Shown here in pieces: positions 1 through 9,960 of a stretch of 64,000 bases of DNA. The notes beneath the pieces were generated by a model that did not search any database, had not been told where the DNA came from, and worked only from the letters and a program-made list of their open reading frames with translations. Location: the NCBI RefSeq assembly GCF_020080835.1, contig NC_058163.1:4499318-4563317 (forward strand), given 5' to 3'. This DNA comes from Cotesia glomerata. Taxonomy: Eukaryota > Arthropoda > Insecta > Hymenoptera > Braconidae. The number at the start of each line of letters is the position of its first letter. Position 1 is the first letter of the stretch. The position numbers and the translations under genes are program-made.

Positions 1-620
1 ATACATAGAATTATTATCTAACATATTATCGATAGAACATTATCATTAATTTGCTAGGTTTTATATTTAACAAAAAATTTTAGTTTAAGAAAATTAAATT
101 TTTAACTAATTTTTGTGATTTAATTTATTTTTTAAGGTTATTTCACTTAAAAATATGTATAGAATAATAGGTAATAGTAAAACAAATAACGAATATCATG
201 GAAGTACATTTTTACAAACAAAATTTAACTTACTGCATAAAATTCAATTATAACTGATGATCAAAATGTGTAATTTTTTATACGGCTGAAACTTAAATCA
301 ATTTTTCCTTTATTGTATTTATAATCAAATCTAGTGTTAAAAATCTCCAACAGGTGGCGTACGATTGCTGAATTTTCTCCCTACAAGAGACTTAATTTTT
401 AAAATATGTTTCAAAGCAAAAATCAGTTTTGAATCAAATCATGTAATTTGTTGTACAACTGATAAGTCGAAAGTGATTGTGGCGCCGCCTCAAAGTTTGT
501 GGATAGTTCTGGTACTTATTGTCAAACCTAGTTAATTTTTTAGTAATTTGACTTTACTGTAATTTTAAAAGAAAATAATTATTAATCTTAATTTTTTACG
601 TTTATTATTTTTAACCCACT
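1..620 (+). repeat. Dispersed repeat Q, copy 1
   Basis: AT-rich block with no coding potential. From about base 75 it can be aligned by eye with 62255-63225 in the same orientation, including the stretches around 140-260 and 430-600. The second copy carries an extra ~500 bp block (repeat P). It contains a GGTGGCG motif near 353 that recurs near 701 and 9743 in similar context. The repeat class is unknown. Confidence 0.6.
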
Positions 621-787
621 TCAGAAAAAATAATAGTATTTGTTCATATTTTCTTTCATTTTATTTATTATGGAATTTAATGTCAAAAATTTCCGACAAG
701 TGGCGCATGATGACTTAATCTTCTCCTTACTAGAGAGTTCATTTTTTAATAATGTTTTAATGCAAAAGTCAATTTCTTATTTAACTA

Positions 788-1561
788 CCAACCCAATTTT
801 TCCTTATACAACATGGCAATTTAAAATTTCCATACATGAAAATCTCAAAATAACAAAAATTAATGATGAATCTTCTTAATTATTACTGCTTGTTATTTTT
901 TAAGTTAATAATACAATATTCATAGTATTTTTCAATATTTTATTTCATTGCATGCATAATTATTAAAATAATTGTAACTAGCAACCTTGCAGTCACTCTG
1001 TGACTGCCGTTACTTGTGAACTATAAAAGAATAAAATTTTGCTTTATTAAATAATGAATTTTATTAAATTTTACTGTATTTTTTTAAATATTAACGTTTT
1101 TAAATATATAAGTTCATCCCGATGTTACACTTATCAAGAGCTTTTATTTAAGTACCCACATACATTTTGATATATTTTTCATATATACATATATATAATA
1201 TATATAAATATATGAAAAATTGATGTGGGTACTCAAATGAAAACTCTTGATGAGTGTAACATCGAGGTGAGCTTATATCTTTAAAAATTTCAATAGTACA
1301 CAAGGTCATTTCTTAATTGTGCATCTAGAGATATAGCATTTTTGAATGCGGCCTAAATACTATCAACCCAATTTTTTCCTCATTTATGACAATTTAAAAT
1401 TTCTCATCCATGAAAATCTAAAAATAACAAAAATTAATAATTAATCTTCTTAATTATTCCAATTTGTTATTTTTTAATAAAATAAAACACAAAAAATTGA
1501 TATTATTTCTCAATATTTTATTTTAAGAGATGCATAATTATCAAAAGATTTGTAATTAGAT
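788..1561 (+). repeat. 195 bp direct repeats flanking element A1
   Basis: 788-980 and 1364-1561 are diverged direct copies of each other. Both begin CAACCCAATTTTT and run through AAAATAACAAAAATTAAT to a GCATAATTAT stretch. Element A1 lies exactly between them. They are too long for a target-site duplication, so this is either a tandem duplication interrupted by A1 or a larger composite repeat. Confidence 0.6.
981..1363 (+). mobile_element. Hairpin-module element A1
   Basis: Begins with the family cap (GCAACCTTGCAGTCACTCTG, containing the small palindrome CAGTCAC..GTGACTG). It carries one near-palindromic module at about 1100-1284 (arms TAAGTTCATCCCGATGTTAC and its complement, AT-rich loop) and a short tail (ACAAGGTCATTTCTTAA). 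It has no ORF. Other copies are at 8500-9335 (reverse), 19928-23520 and 42508-42950. Confidence 0.75.
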
Positions 1562-2689
1562 CAAGAATTATCAAAATGTCCCACAATTCCTGTAATTGCT
1601 ACGTCAATATCCCCGTACATGATTATTATTCGAAAAAACTTTTAAATCACCAGCGCCTGCTTACTTCTTTTTATTAGTTCCCATAATACAACTTGTTGTT
1701 CTTTTTCTTATTATATTTCTCTGCTTACTCCCTAGCATCCTCTTCTTTTTGCTATCCGGTACGTCTAAATCGAGACTGTGATTGTTTTCTTGACTGCAGA
1801 AACGCCTCGATTTTACGTTCCCATTCCTTTTCGAGCAGTTTAAGTTTTTTCCGGTCCCTTTTCCAGCTCGAGCCCCTGAGCGTCCAACTTATAACGAGAA
1901 TAGCTCTTGGAGAATAAAACTTTTCGCTAACTTTCGCATATTCCTTTCGGCGGGAGCGTACTCGTGTGTAAGCGTCGTACCGGCTCGCTGGTACAATTTT
2001 TCCCATTTCCTGTAAATTTTTTCAGGAAGCGAAGCTTTTTTCTCCAACCTAAGTGTTATCGACTCTGACTCTGGACTGCAAATGTCCGCCCGGCTCTCAT
2101 GTAATTTTTAAGTATTGAGAATCGATGCATTTGCATGTTAAATTTAACAAAGCCACCCGTATCATAATTTGTCGAGTTAAAATGATGGGAAGAATAGCAA
2201 ACAGGGCGCCTCTTTCCGCTTTATTTTTCCCACATATTCACTTGGAAAAGCTGCCGGGGATAATGTGCATCGAGTTACTATCTCTTCTCTCTGGTGATGC
2301 CGGTCTTTTGTGAATACTAACGATGCCGCGGCTTCTATTAAATAATAATAACAGTAATAACGACGATAATACGATGGTAGTACGTATGTTATATGTGGTG
2401 TATTTTGTTGGTACGTGTACGCTGATCCCTCTCATAATTGGAAAATTTCAATGACCGAGCGTCATGGTTATTCAAAAATTCATCCTCAGTGAATTTGAAT
2501 GCATTGAATTTAATACGTTCCCGCGTTTGACAGATTTCAATTTATAAATTCGCGAGCTATTTGCCTATCCGAGCTATGAAATTTCAATCTCTGGAAAATT
2601 AAAGTTCTTTACAGGAAACTTTTCCCCGGGGTGGATAATTTGGGGACGTGAAATAGCTTGTTTTTGAGCTATACTGAAAAAAAAAAAAA
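1562..2689. other. Low-copy non-coding tract
   Basis: More GC-rich than its surroundings, with no repeat partner seen in the window. It holds an imperfect AAT/AAC trinucleotide run near 2337-2375. Open frames are short on both strands and lack convincing splice signals, so I see no gene here. Confidence 0.5.
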
Positions 2690-4890
2690 ATATGATCGCT
2701 CCCAAAATAAAAAAATAGTTGTAAAAATAACTTAGTTAAAAATATATTACAAAAAAATGGATTTTATTTGTAATTCAATTTTAAAGCTCGTTTAAATTTT
2801 CGCGCGGATAGTATTGATTTTCATACGCCCTCTTTCGTTCCCATGTGAATCATAAAAAGAACCAATTAAAGACTGTATTACCTTTGGTCAGCCAAAGAAC
2901 ACAATTGAATATAGTATTAGCTGTCTTAAAGCTCTATTTACAAATGAATTTTTCTATATGGCTGCTCAAAGGACAGAAAATTTCTCCAACTGCCAGCCGA
3001 ATAAAAATTAATTACAATTAAACAAAACAATATTAAGCTACAATTTTCAATCCGTAACTTCCATTAAAGCAGATGCGGGGGTTAAAAAATAAATTGAGTT
3101 AAAAAATTAAATTTTTTAAAAGTTATCGTGCTTGTCCCTCCATACAAATTTGAAAAATCTACACTATAAGCCATTAAAACAACTTCTTTATGTAAAAATA
3201 GCAATTATTTACTATAAACTATAAAAATCAATCAAGAAAATAGTTTTAGTAACTTAATAACAAATTAGTTACAAAAAATTTTATTTACAACTCAATTTTA
3301 AAGCATGTTTAAATTTTCCCACGGATAGTATTGATTTTCATATGAATTAAACGCCTTCTTTAGTCCCGATGTGAATCATAAAAAAGGACTAATTAGAAAC
3401 TGTACTTTTGGTCAGCCAAATAACTTAATTAAGTTATCTTTATAGTATGAGCTATCTTGAAGCTCTATTTATTTAACAAAATTTAATTATAATTAAACAA
3501 AACAATATCAAGCTGCAATTTTCAATTCTTAACTTCCCTTTAGGCAAATGAAGAGATTAAAAAATAAATTGAGATGAAACAATTATTTTTTCAAAAGTTA
3601 TCGTGTTTGTCCCTCCGTAAAAATTTTCAAATCTACACTATAAGCCATTAAAATTACTTTTTTATGTAAAAATAGCAATTATTTATTCTAAATTATCAGA
3701 ATGAATTAAAAAAATAATTTCAATAAGTTAATAACAAATCAATAACAAGAAATTGCTTTTACAATTCAATTTTAAAGCTTGTTTAAATTTTCCCGCGGAT
3801 AGTCTTTATTTTTATACGAATTGAATGCCCTCTTTCGTTTCGATGGGAATCATAAAAAAAGACTAATTAAAGTTTGTATTACCTTTGGTCAGCCAAATAA
3901 CACAATTGAGTATAGTATCAGCTGCCTTAAAAGCTCTATTTACAAATCAATTTTTCTATATAGCTGCTCAAAGGACAGAAAATTTCCCCAACTACCAGCC
4001 GAATAAAAATTAATTATAATTAAACAAAACAATATTACGCTTCAATTTTCAATCCTTAATTTCCCATTAGAGATATAAGAAGATGAAAAAAAAGTTTGGA
4101 AAATCCAAAAGTGCACGCCTCATAACGCTCATTCATTTTTTAAGAAAAAAATTAATTGTGTAATTGATTAAACAAAAAAAAAAACAATTATAACTAAGTA
4201 ATTTCTTACAGAGTATTTTTTATTTTTTTTTTTTAAATATCGGCGTCCTTTTTTCTTGTCACATGCGCACGCAGTCTAAAAAAATCTAGCTTGATCAAGT
4301 GGCGCCATAGTTTTCACGTGACAAATCAGAAAAGTTTGTTTGGCTTTGTACGGTTGTATCGTAGTGAATTTTAATAAAAATTCAATTAAAAAAAAAAATA
4401 CGTAAACTTGGCCACTGATATGAAATACGGACCTAGTTCATCGAATTCTTAAACTAATAATAAAGGTCCGGTCTTGAAATATCAATTTGTTCGGGAGTAA
4501 TCGTTGGTACATCCAAAATGGGGTGACATCCGGACGTCCACGTAAAATTTTTTTCAAAACGTTTTTTTTTTTTTTCAAAATAGCAACATGAAATGATTTT
4601 AGAAAGTAAAAAATGGTTTAATTTAAGTGTTTTTTCGGTGTACATCTACTTATATCATTGTATAAGTGTAATATGGTTGTGATAGAGGCATTTAAAGATC
4701 ACAAAATTGCTTGACCTTGACGAGTCGAGTATAAAGCACAACCTCACGCGCTTCGCGCTATGAGGCGTGCAATAAATTGAGATGAGAAATTCATTTTTTC
4801 AAAAGTTATCGTGTTTGTCTCTCTATAAAAATTAAAAAATCCGTATTATAAGCTATTAAAACCATTTTTTTTGCGCAAAAATATATTTTT
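2690..4890 (+). repeat. Tandem repeat C, three direct units
   Basis: Three head-to-tail units aligned on CAATTTTAAAGC at 2776, 3292 and 3767, giving periods of 516 and 475 bp. Shared blocks include the GGTCAGCCAAA stretch, AGCTCTATTTAC, and AAAAGTTATCGTG followed by TGTCCCTCC. The third unit is split by element D1 (about 4089-4770) and resumes at 4771. The array ends roughly 20 bp before the splice donor of the exon at 5169-4911. Inverted copies occupy 58150-60880. Confidence 0.85.
4089..4770 (+). mobile_element. Element D, copy 1, inserted in repeat C
   Basis: Non-coding element of about 680 bp sharing high similarity with 48538-49195. The left end has GCACGCCTCATAACGC and the right end has GCGCTATGAGGCGTGC, an inverted pair. 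About 25 bp of shared sequence (AAGTTTGGAAAATCC) lies outside the left inverted motif, so the true end is uncertain. The site is an A-run in C unit 3, shown by the uninterrupted sequence in units 1 and 2. Reverse-complemented, the outer edge can form a small hairpin (TTTGGA/TCCAAA). Confidence 0.75.
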
Positions 4891-4910
4891 CTTTTCATTA
4901 AAGGACTTAC

Positions 4911-5169
4911 CTGTAGTGGCCGAACCTAGCCTAAGAACAGCGTCGCCTTGAAGAGAAATAGATAGTGTAGCCGTGTCTTCAAGCCTCGCCAGGACCTCTT
5001 CAGGTATGTCTTCCGGTTCGCGGAGGCGGAGGGTGACTTCACCTCCGCCTCCGCCACCTTGACCGGCAGTCCCTCCAGGACTCGTCGAGGCCGAGTACAT
5101 GAAAACTGACCCGTAGCCATGCAACGACTGCAAGGGCAATCTTACACCTCCTACTTCTCCGACCGGGCC
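4911..5169 (-). CDS. Internal coding exon of an unidentified gene
   Basis: On the minus strand a T-rich tract ending TTATTTCCAG gives the acceptor, and ACTACAG|GTAAGTCC gives the donor. Between them lie 259 nt with one open frame: 86 codons starting in phase 0, with one base (G) carried into the next exon. Reading begins GPVGEVGGVRLPLQ. Residues 32-43 are Gly-rich with a six-glycine run at 38-43. Residues 44-60 are acidic and helix-prone (EPEDIPEEVL). The last 25 residues alternate hydrophobic and polar (TLSISLQGDAVLRLG), suggesting beta strands. I recognise no named domain and assign no function. The exon is clearly GC-richer than its surroundings. It fits directly, phase 0 to phase 0, downstream of the 21-codon exon at 54048-53986. 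The first and last exons of the gene are not in view. Confidence 0.8.
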
Positions 5170-5888
5170 CTGGAAATAAATAAAACACAGAAAAATTAAA
5201 ATTTTTAATTAAAACCATAAAAAGGAGAAGTATTAAAAATACAGAAAATGTTATATTTTACGATGATAAGCGCCGTTATTTATTGATCGAGTAATACAAC
5301 ATGTTTATTTAATAACGGACGTAGGAGAGACCGAAAATAGCGTAATGATACTGCCGGACCAGGGATGCAAGTGGATGTTTGTAAATGCATTTGGATAGGT
5401 AATGTAAACGGCGAGCGCAGAAGGGAGCCATTATTTACGTAAATTGATTCGTCGAGCTGAGTATTTCCTCGTCACACACCGTATTTACAGACATCAGGCT
5501 AGCTAGCTGACTGGGTGGTTCCAGCTTTGGTTCTGCGAGTCCTGGAAAGGGCTGCTGGATAGACTGGATTCGTCGCTCGCCGCACCAGTCGGGAATGAGA
5601 GTAATTTATTTTAATGGTCATTTTCGTAATGGTCCTTTGAATATTGCACACGACCACACTCAATTGTCGGTACTGGGCCAAAAGTAAATTTTATTCGTAT
5701 GCCAATGTGTTTATTTTAATTTCATCGCTGGCCGTTGAAAAATTTATGGTGAATCCTGACGTGGTCTGATAAGTTAAGCTCTCGAAAATCATGAAAAAAA
5801 GTCTCTAATAGAAAACGCATTAATTTTATATCACTAAAAATTTATGATTAAATGATAGAAAAATTTATTCGGAGTACATTCTTTTAAT
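5170..5888. other. Low-copy tract, probable intron
   Basis: Sits immediately upstream (minus sense) of the exon at 5169-4911. It carries the acceptor's pyrimidine tract and otherwise unique sequence of moderate GC. No repeat partner or coding signal was seen. Confidence 0.5.
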
Positions 5889-6573
5889 GTCACTTGACCC
5901 AAGAAAATATTTTTCTTCCTAATTATTTTCTTGAGCGAAAAAAAAATTTATTTTGATAAAAAATTTCACTGATTCCAACAAAATTAATTCTCTTGCTTTA
6001 AGAAATACGTATCTTGATCCAAGAAAATTTTTTTAAGTCAAGAAAATCTTGTTGTTTTGAGAAAATTCAGCCTCTTGCTACAAAAAATTTAGTTCTTGAT
6101 AGAAGTAAATTTTCTTGTCTTGAGAAAATTTCACTCTTGCTCCAAAAAATTAAATATCTCGATAGAAGTAAATTTTCATTAATATTTTTATTGATTAATA
6201 TGTCAAATGAGAAGATCAAATAATATTGAATCATTTTTTTTCATTCAATATGTATAATTGCACGCTAAAATAATATAAAATGGGTATCAAATATTCAAGA
6301 GAAAAATTTTCTCAATGTGAGAAAATTTTTTTCTCAGCTGAAGTAGGTGGCGCTGTTTCCCTGAAGTATCTAAAAATCTTGATCAAATATAAAAATTTAT
6401 TGTATCAAGTATTTATGATAATTTGAATTAAAAGAAAAAATGACTTCTACCAAGAATAGAATTTCAAGAAAAATTTTTACTTCGGCCAACACAACTTCGG
6501 TCTTCCTTTAAGCACCCGAAAATTTTCTTGAGCCAAGAATTTTGTTTTCTAGTTAAGAAATTTTTCTTTCTGC
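5889..6573 (+). mobile_element. Element B1
   Basis: First of six copies of a ~690 bp non-coding element. Family marks in order: CACTTGACCCAAG near the left edge, AAATACGTATCTTGATCC, a ATTGATTAAYATGTCAAATG block, a TTTTCTCAAGGTGAGAAAA-like palindrome (here with TG for GG), GTAGGTGGCGCTG, and a terminal AAATTTTTCTTTCTG. The usual left end CACAGAAAAAAA is missing here. Short open frames inside are shared by all copies and are repeat shadows, not genes. Confidence 0.85.
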
Positions 6574-7376
6574 GCACAGAAAAAAAAGTTCACTTGAGCC
6601 AAGAAAATATTTTCTTCCTAATTATTTTCTTAAGTGAAAGAAAAAAATTTTTTTTGACACAAGAAATTTCACTTATTCCAACAAAATTAATTCTCTTACT
6701 TTAAGAAATACGTATCTTGATCCAAGAAAATTTATTTAAGTCAAAAAAATCTTCTTGTTTTGAGAAAATTCAGCTTCTTGCTCCAAAAAATTAAATAGCT
6801 CGATAGAAGTAAATTTTCATTAATATTTTTATTGATTAACATGTCAAATGGGAAGATCAAATCGATGTTCTAATTAGCAAATTGTCTAACTCTATTTTAG
6901 AAAATCTTCCATTTGTTCGAAAAAACAATTAGTAAAAAATTTATTATCACTTTAAAAAACCATTTAATATCTAATAGAGCTATAATATTTTAGTTTGAAT
7001 CATTCAAATAATTTATAATTGGACTATTGCTACATCAAAATGTTAAAAAATCACCTTCTGCAAAATAAGAAGTCAGACCAATTGCTAATTAGACCATCGA
7101 AATAATATTGAATCATTTTTTTTCATTCAATGTGTATAATTGCACGCTAAAATAATATAAAATAGGTATCAAATATTCAAGAGAAAAATTTTCTCAAGGT
7201 GAGAAAATTTTTTTCTCAGCTGAAATAGGTGGCGCTGCTTCCCTAAAGTATCCAAAAACCTTGATCAAATATAAAAATTTATTGTATCAAGTATTTATGA
7301 TAATTTGAATTAAGAAAAAATGACTTCCACCAAGAATAAAATTTTAAGAAAAAATTTTACTTCAGCCAACACAACT
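6574..7376 (+). mobile_element. Element B2, head-to-tail with B1, 3' truncated
   Basis: Starts CACAGAAAAAAAAG directly after the CTTTCTG end of B1. It is interrupted by the 239 bp element R. It stops after GCCAACACAAC, losing the last ~85 bp of the family consensus. The internal TCTTGTCTTGAGAAAATTTC segment present in other copies is also missing near 6785. Confidence 0.8.
6862..7100 (+). mobile_element. Small inverted-repeat element R inside B2
   Basis: 239 bp insertion with terminal inverted repeats TCGATGTTCTAATTAGCAA at the left and the complement of TCGATGGTCTAATTAGCAA at the right (one mismatch). The other B copies supply the empty site, GATCAAATAATATTG; the occupied site shows two extra A residues, consistent with a short AA-type duplication. 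No coding content. Confidence 0.85.
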
Positions 7377-8499
7377 TTAATATAAATTTAATATAAAAAA
7401 TTATATTTTTTTTATTAGTCATATCATGCCAGGTATGGACTGACATAATTTCTTCCTCATAATTCTTTCCAATTGAAGTTTTCAAATAAATCAAAAGAGC
7501 AACTTTGAGACTCCTAGTATCAGAACAATTGAAGGTCACAACAAAAGTATCCTCGAATTGTTATATCTTGTGTACTTCCTGTTGTTTGTCGTTTCAGCCG
7601 TAGCCCGGACGAAAGTTCCTCGCCACTATAGAAATATTCGGCGCCAGTAAAAAGTGAGCTTAGCTGTCACACCGATCGTATTTTACAGTAAACTTTATTA
7701 TCCAGAGTCAGTGATTCAATGTGGTGGTCTTTTCCGTCAAAGGAAGCGTCGTAAAACGAAATGACATCTTATTGCACATTACGCTAACGTAAATATAGAA
7801 GACGTAATGACGAGGATGATAATGATAGCGATGTTGGATGAAGGGGACGCAATAAAAATAAGTAATTTATTGATTGTCGGTAGGATATGAATAGAGTAAA
7901 TAAGTAGTGCATTTCCTTGAAATCTTGCTCGTAAAAATAAGCAACTTCCTCTCTCTCATGAGACCTTTCGTCTTCTCGGGTTACATCGTGTTTATGGTAT
8001 CCTCTGGGACGATCCTCCTGGATAGAAGCTCAAAACACGATATTCGATAAAGAGGAGGAACGAGAAATAGCAGACGAGCTACTGCTACTGGTATGGTGGT
8101 TCTTCTCTGTGTCACGTTCGTAAATCGATCGTTCCACTTACGACGTTTACTCCGAGTCAACCCACGTCCCTCAGATCCAACAAAATTACTCGGGGAATTT
8201 ATAGTCATAAAATAAAACGAGACATAAATATATATGTTTAAATAGACATCTTTCCCTATAACTATGCGACATCCATGATGATAATACTCTTCAATCGATA
8301 GTTCTTCCTCTTCCTATTCTTCTTTCTTCTTTCTCTGTTCTGGGTTTGAATAGATGGGCTTTAAAGGCTAGGGCTTCTTATTTTGAGAGGACGATTAGGG
8401 AATGGCGCCCAGTAGTCATTTGAATTTCAGAACTGTTTGACAATAATTGCTACTATTAAGATTGAGAGCATTGATGATATGAGGTACAGATAGAAGCCA
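7377..8499. other. Low-copy tract
   Basis: Moderate-GC sequence without a repeat partner in the window. A GTAAGT-like donor context exists on the minus strand near 8137, but no credible acceptor or conserved-looking peptide accompanies it. No gene called. Confidence 0.45.
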
Positions 8500-9335
8500 T
8501 CGGAAAAATAGTTGGTATAAATTTACAAAAATTTCTGATGACAGACTTTTTAAAATCTGTATTATAAAGAAAATAAGCAAAAATTTGTGGTCAGGGTATT
8601 TATATAATAAAATGGGTTTTTATGTTAAATTTGATTTCTTGACCTGGATTTGTGCCTTTACATGGTTTTATATCATTTTCATCAATAGTCAATTTATGAT
8701 GATAAGTATTTAGACTGCATTCAAAACTGCTCTATCTTTAGATACATAATTAAGAAATGACCTTGCATCTTATGATCTATTGATATTTTTTAAGATATAA
8801 GCTCATCCCGAAGTTACACTTATCGAGACCTTTCATTTAAGTACCCACATCAATTTTTCATATATTTTATATATTTATATATTTCATAAATACCGTATAT
8901 ATAAAATATATAAAAAATGCCATATGGGTACTTAAATGAAAGGTCTCGATGAGTGGAACATTGAAATGAGTTTATATCCTAAAAAATGTCAATAATTAAG
9001 AAATTACATTGTATCTTGTCAACTAATGACATTTTTAAAGATATAAGCTCATCCCGATATTACACTCATCAAGACCTTTCATTTGAGTACCCACATCAAT
9101 TTTTCATATATTTATGTATATTGTAAATATGTATATATGAAAAATATATCAAAATATATATGGGTACTCAAATAAAAGCTCTTGATGAGCGTAAAATCGG
9201 GATGAGCTTATATTTTTAAAATAGGTCAATAGTTAAAAAAGTACAGTGCAATTTAACAAAAGTCATTTAATAGAGCAAAATTTTATTTATCTATAGTTCA
9301 CAAGTCACATAGTGACTGCAAGGTTGCTAGTTAAT
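8500..9335 (-). mobile_element. Hairpin-module element A2, two modules, reverse orientation
   Basis: The reverse complement reads cap (CTAGCAACCTTGCAGTCACT), two near-palindromic modules (about 9216-9037 and 8980-8791), then the family tail with TATCTAAAGATAGAGC. Each module has arms of about 75 bp and an AT-rich loop. The tail resembles 23280-23520 in A3. No ORF. Confidence 0.75.
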
Positions 9336-9960
9336 ATTGAAGGTTCAAATTTTTACAAAGAAGTTTTCTTTCGTCATCTTGAATAACATTTTCAGTTAAT
9401 TTTCGAAAAAAAACCTTATATGACAATATAGATTTTTCTGACATACAAAAATTTGCCATAAATGAGCATATATGGTCATCTATAGGTAGATATGGCTTGA
9501 CATATCCTTATGTGATTTGATAAATCCATATATAGTTTTTTTTAAGCGTATATATTCATAAATAATTAAAAATATGTTCTGGTATTGCCTAAAATGTCCG
9601 TATATGATTTTTTAATATGGAAATTAGTCATATTGGGCCACATCTGGCTTTATATGTCCATATGACTTAAAAAACTCATCCATATGACTTAATAAACTCA
9701 TATATAATTTTTTGATAAATGTTAGTATTTAAAATATCCAATAGGTGGCGCATTGTCGCTAAATCGTCTTACTATAAAAGAGTTTAGATTGAGGAGCTAA
9801 GTATTAAAATAAAAAAAATTATTTGACTCTTTTGAGATGCTTATTCGACATTAATTTCTACTAAAATGTACTACATAATAAAAAAATTATTTTGAAGAGC
9901 TTTTTTAGCTTGAGTAAATTTTACATGAAATCTCTATTAAATTTTCCAATAAAAGATGGC
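9336..9960. repeat. AT-rich tract with degenerate inverted repeat
   Basis: 9440-9690 is dense in alternating CATATATGG / CCATATATG-type words that can pair with each other, suggesting a decayed foldback element. Near 9740 there is the third example of the AATAGGTGGCGC context also seen near 350 and 700. 9340-9420 resembles 13098-13180. Confidence 0.4.

Noticed and set aside
788..1561. LTR retrotransposon suggested by direct repeats
   Set aside because: The interior is only ~380 bp of hairpin element A, with no primer-binding site, polypurine tract or coding remnant.
6014..6223. Lysine-rich ~65-70 residue open frame shared with 40200-40415 and 58799-58996
   Set aside because: It is a frame inside element B, present because the element is repeated. 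It varies in start and has no conserved codon pattern.
8137..8220. Possible minus-strand exon with CGTC|GTAAGT donor
   Set aside because: No adequate acceptor; the open segment is short and unremarkable.
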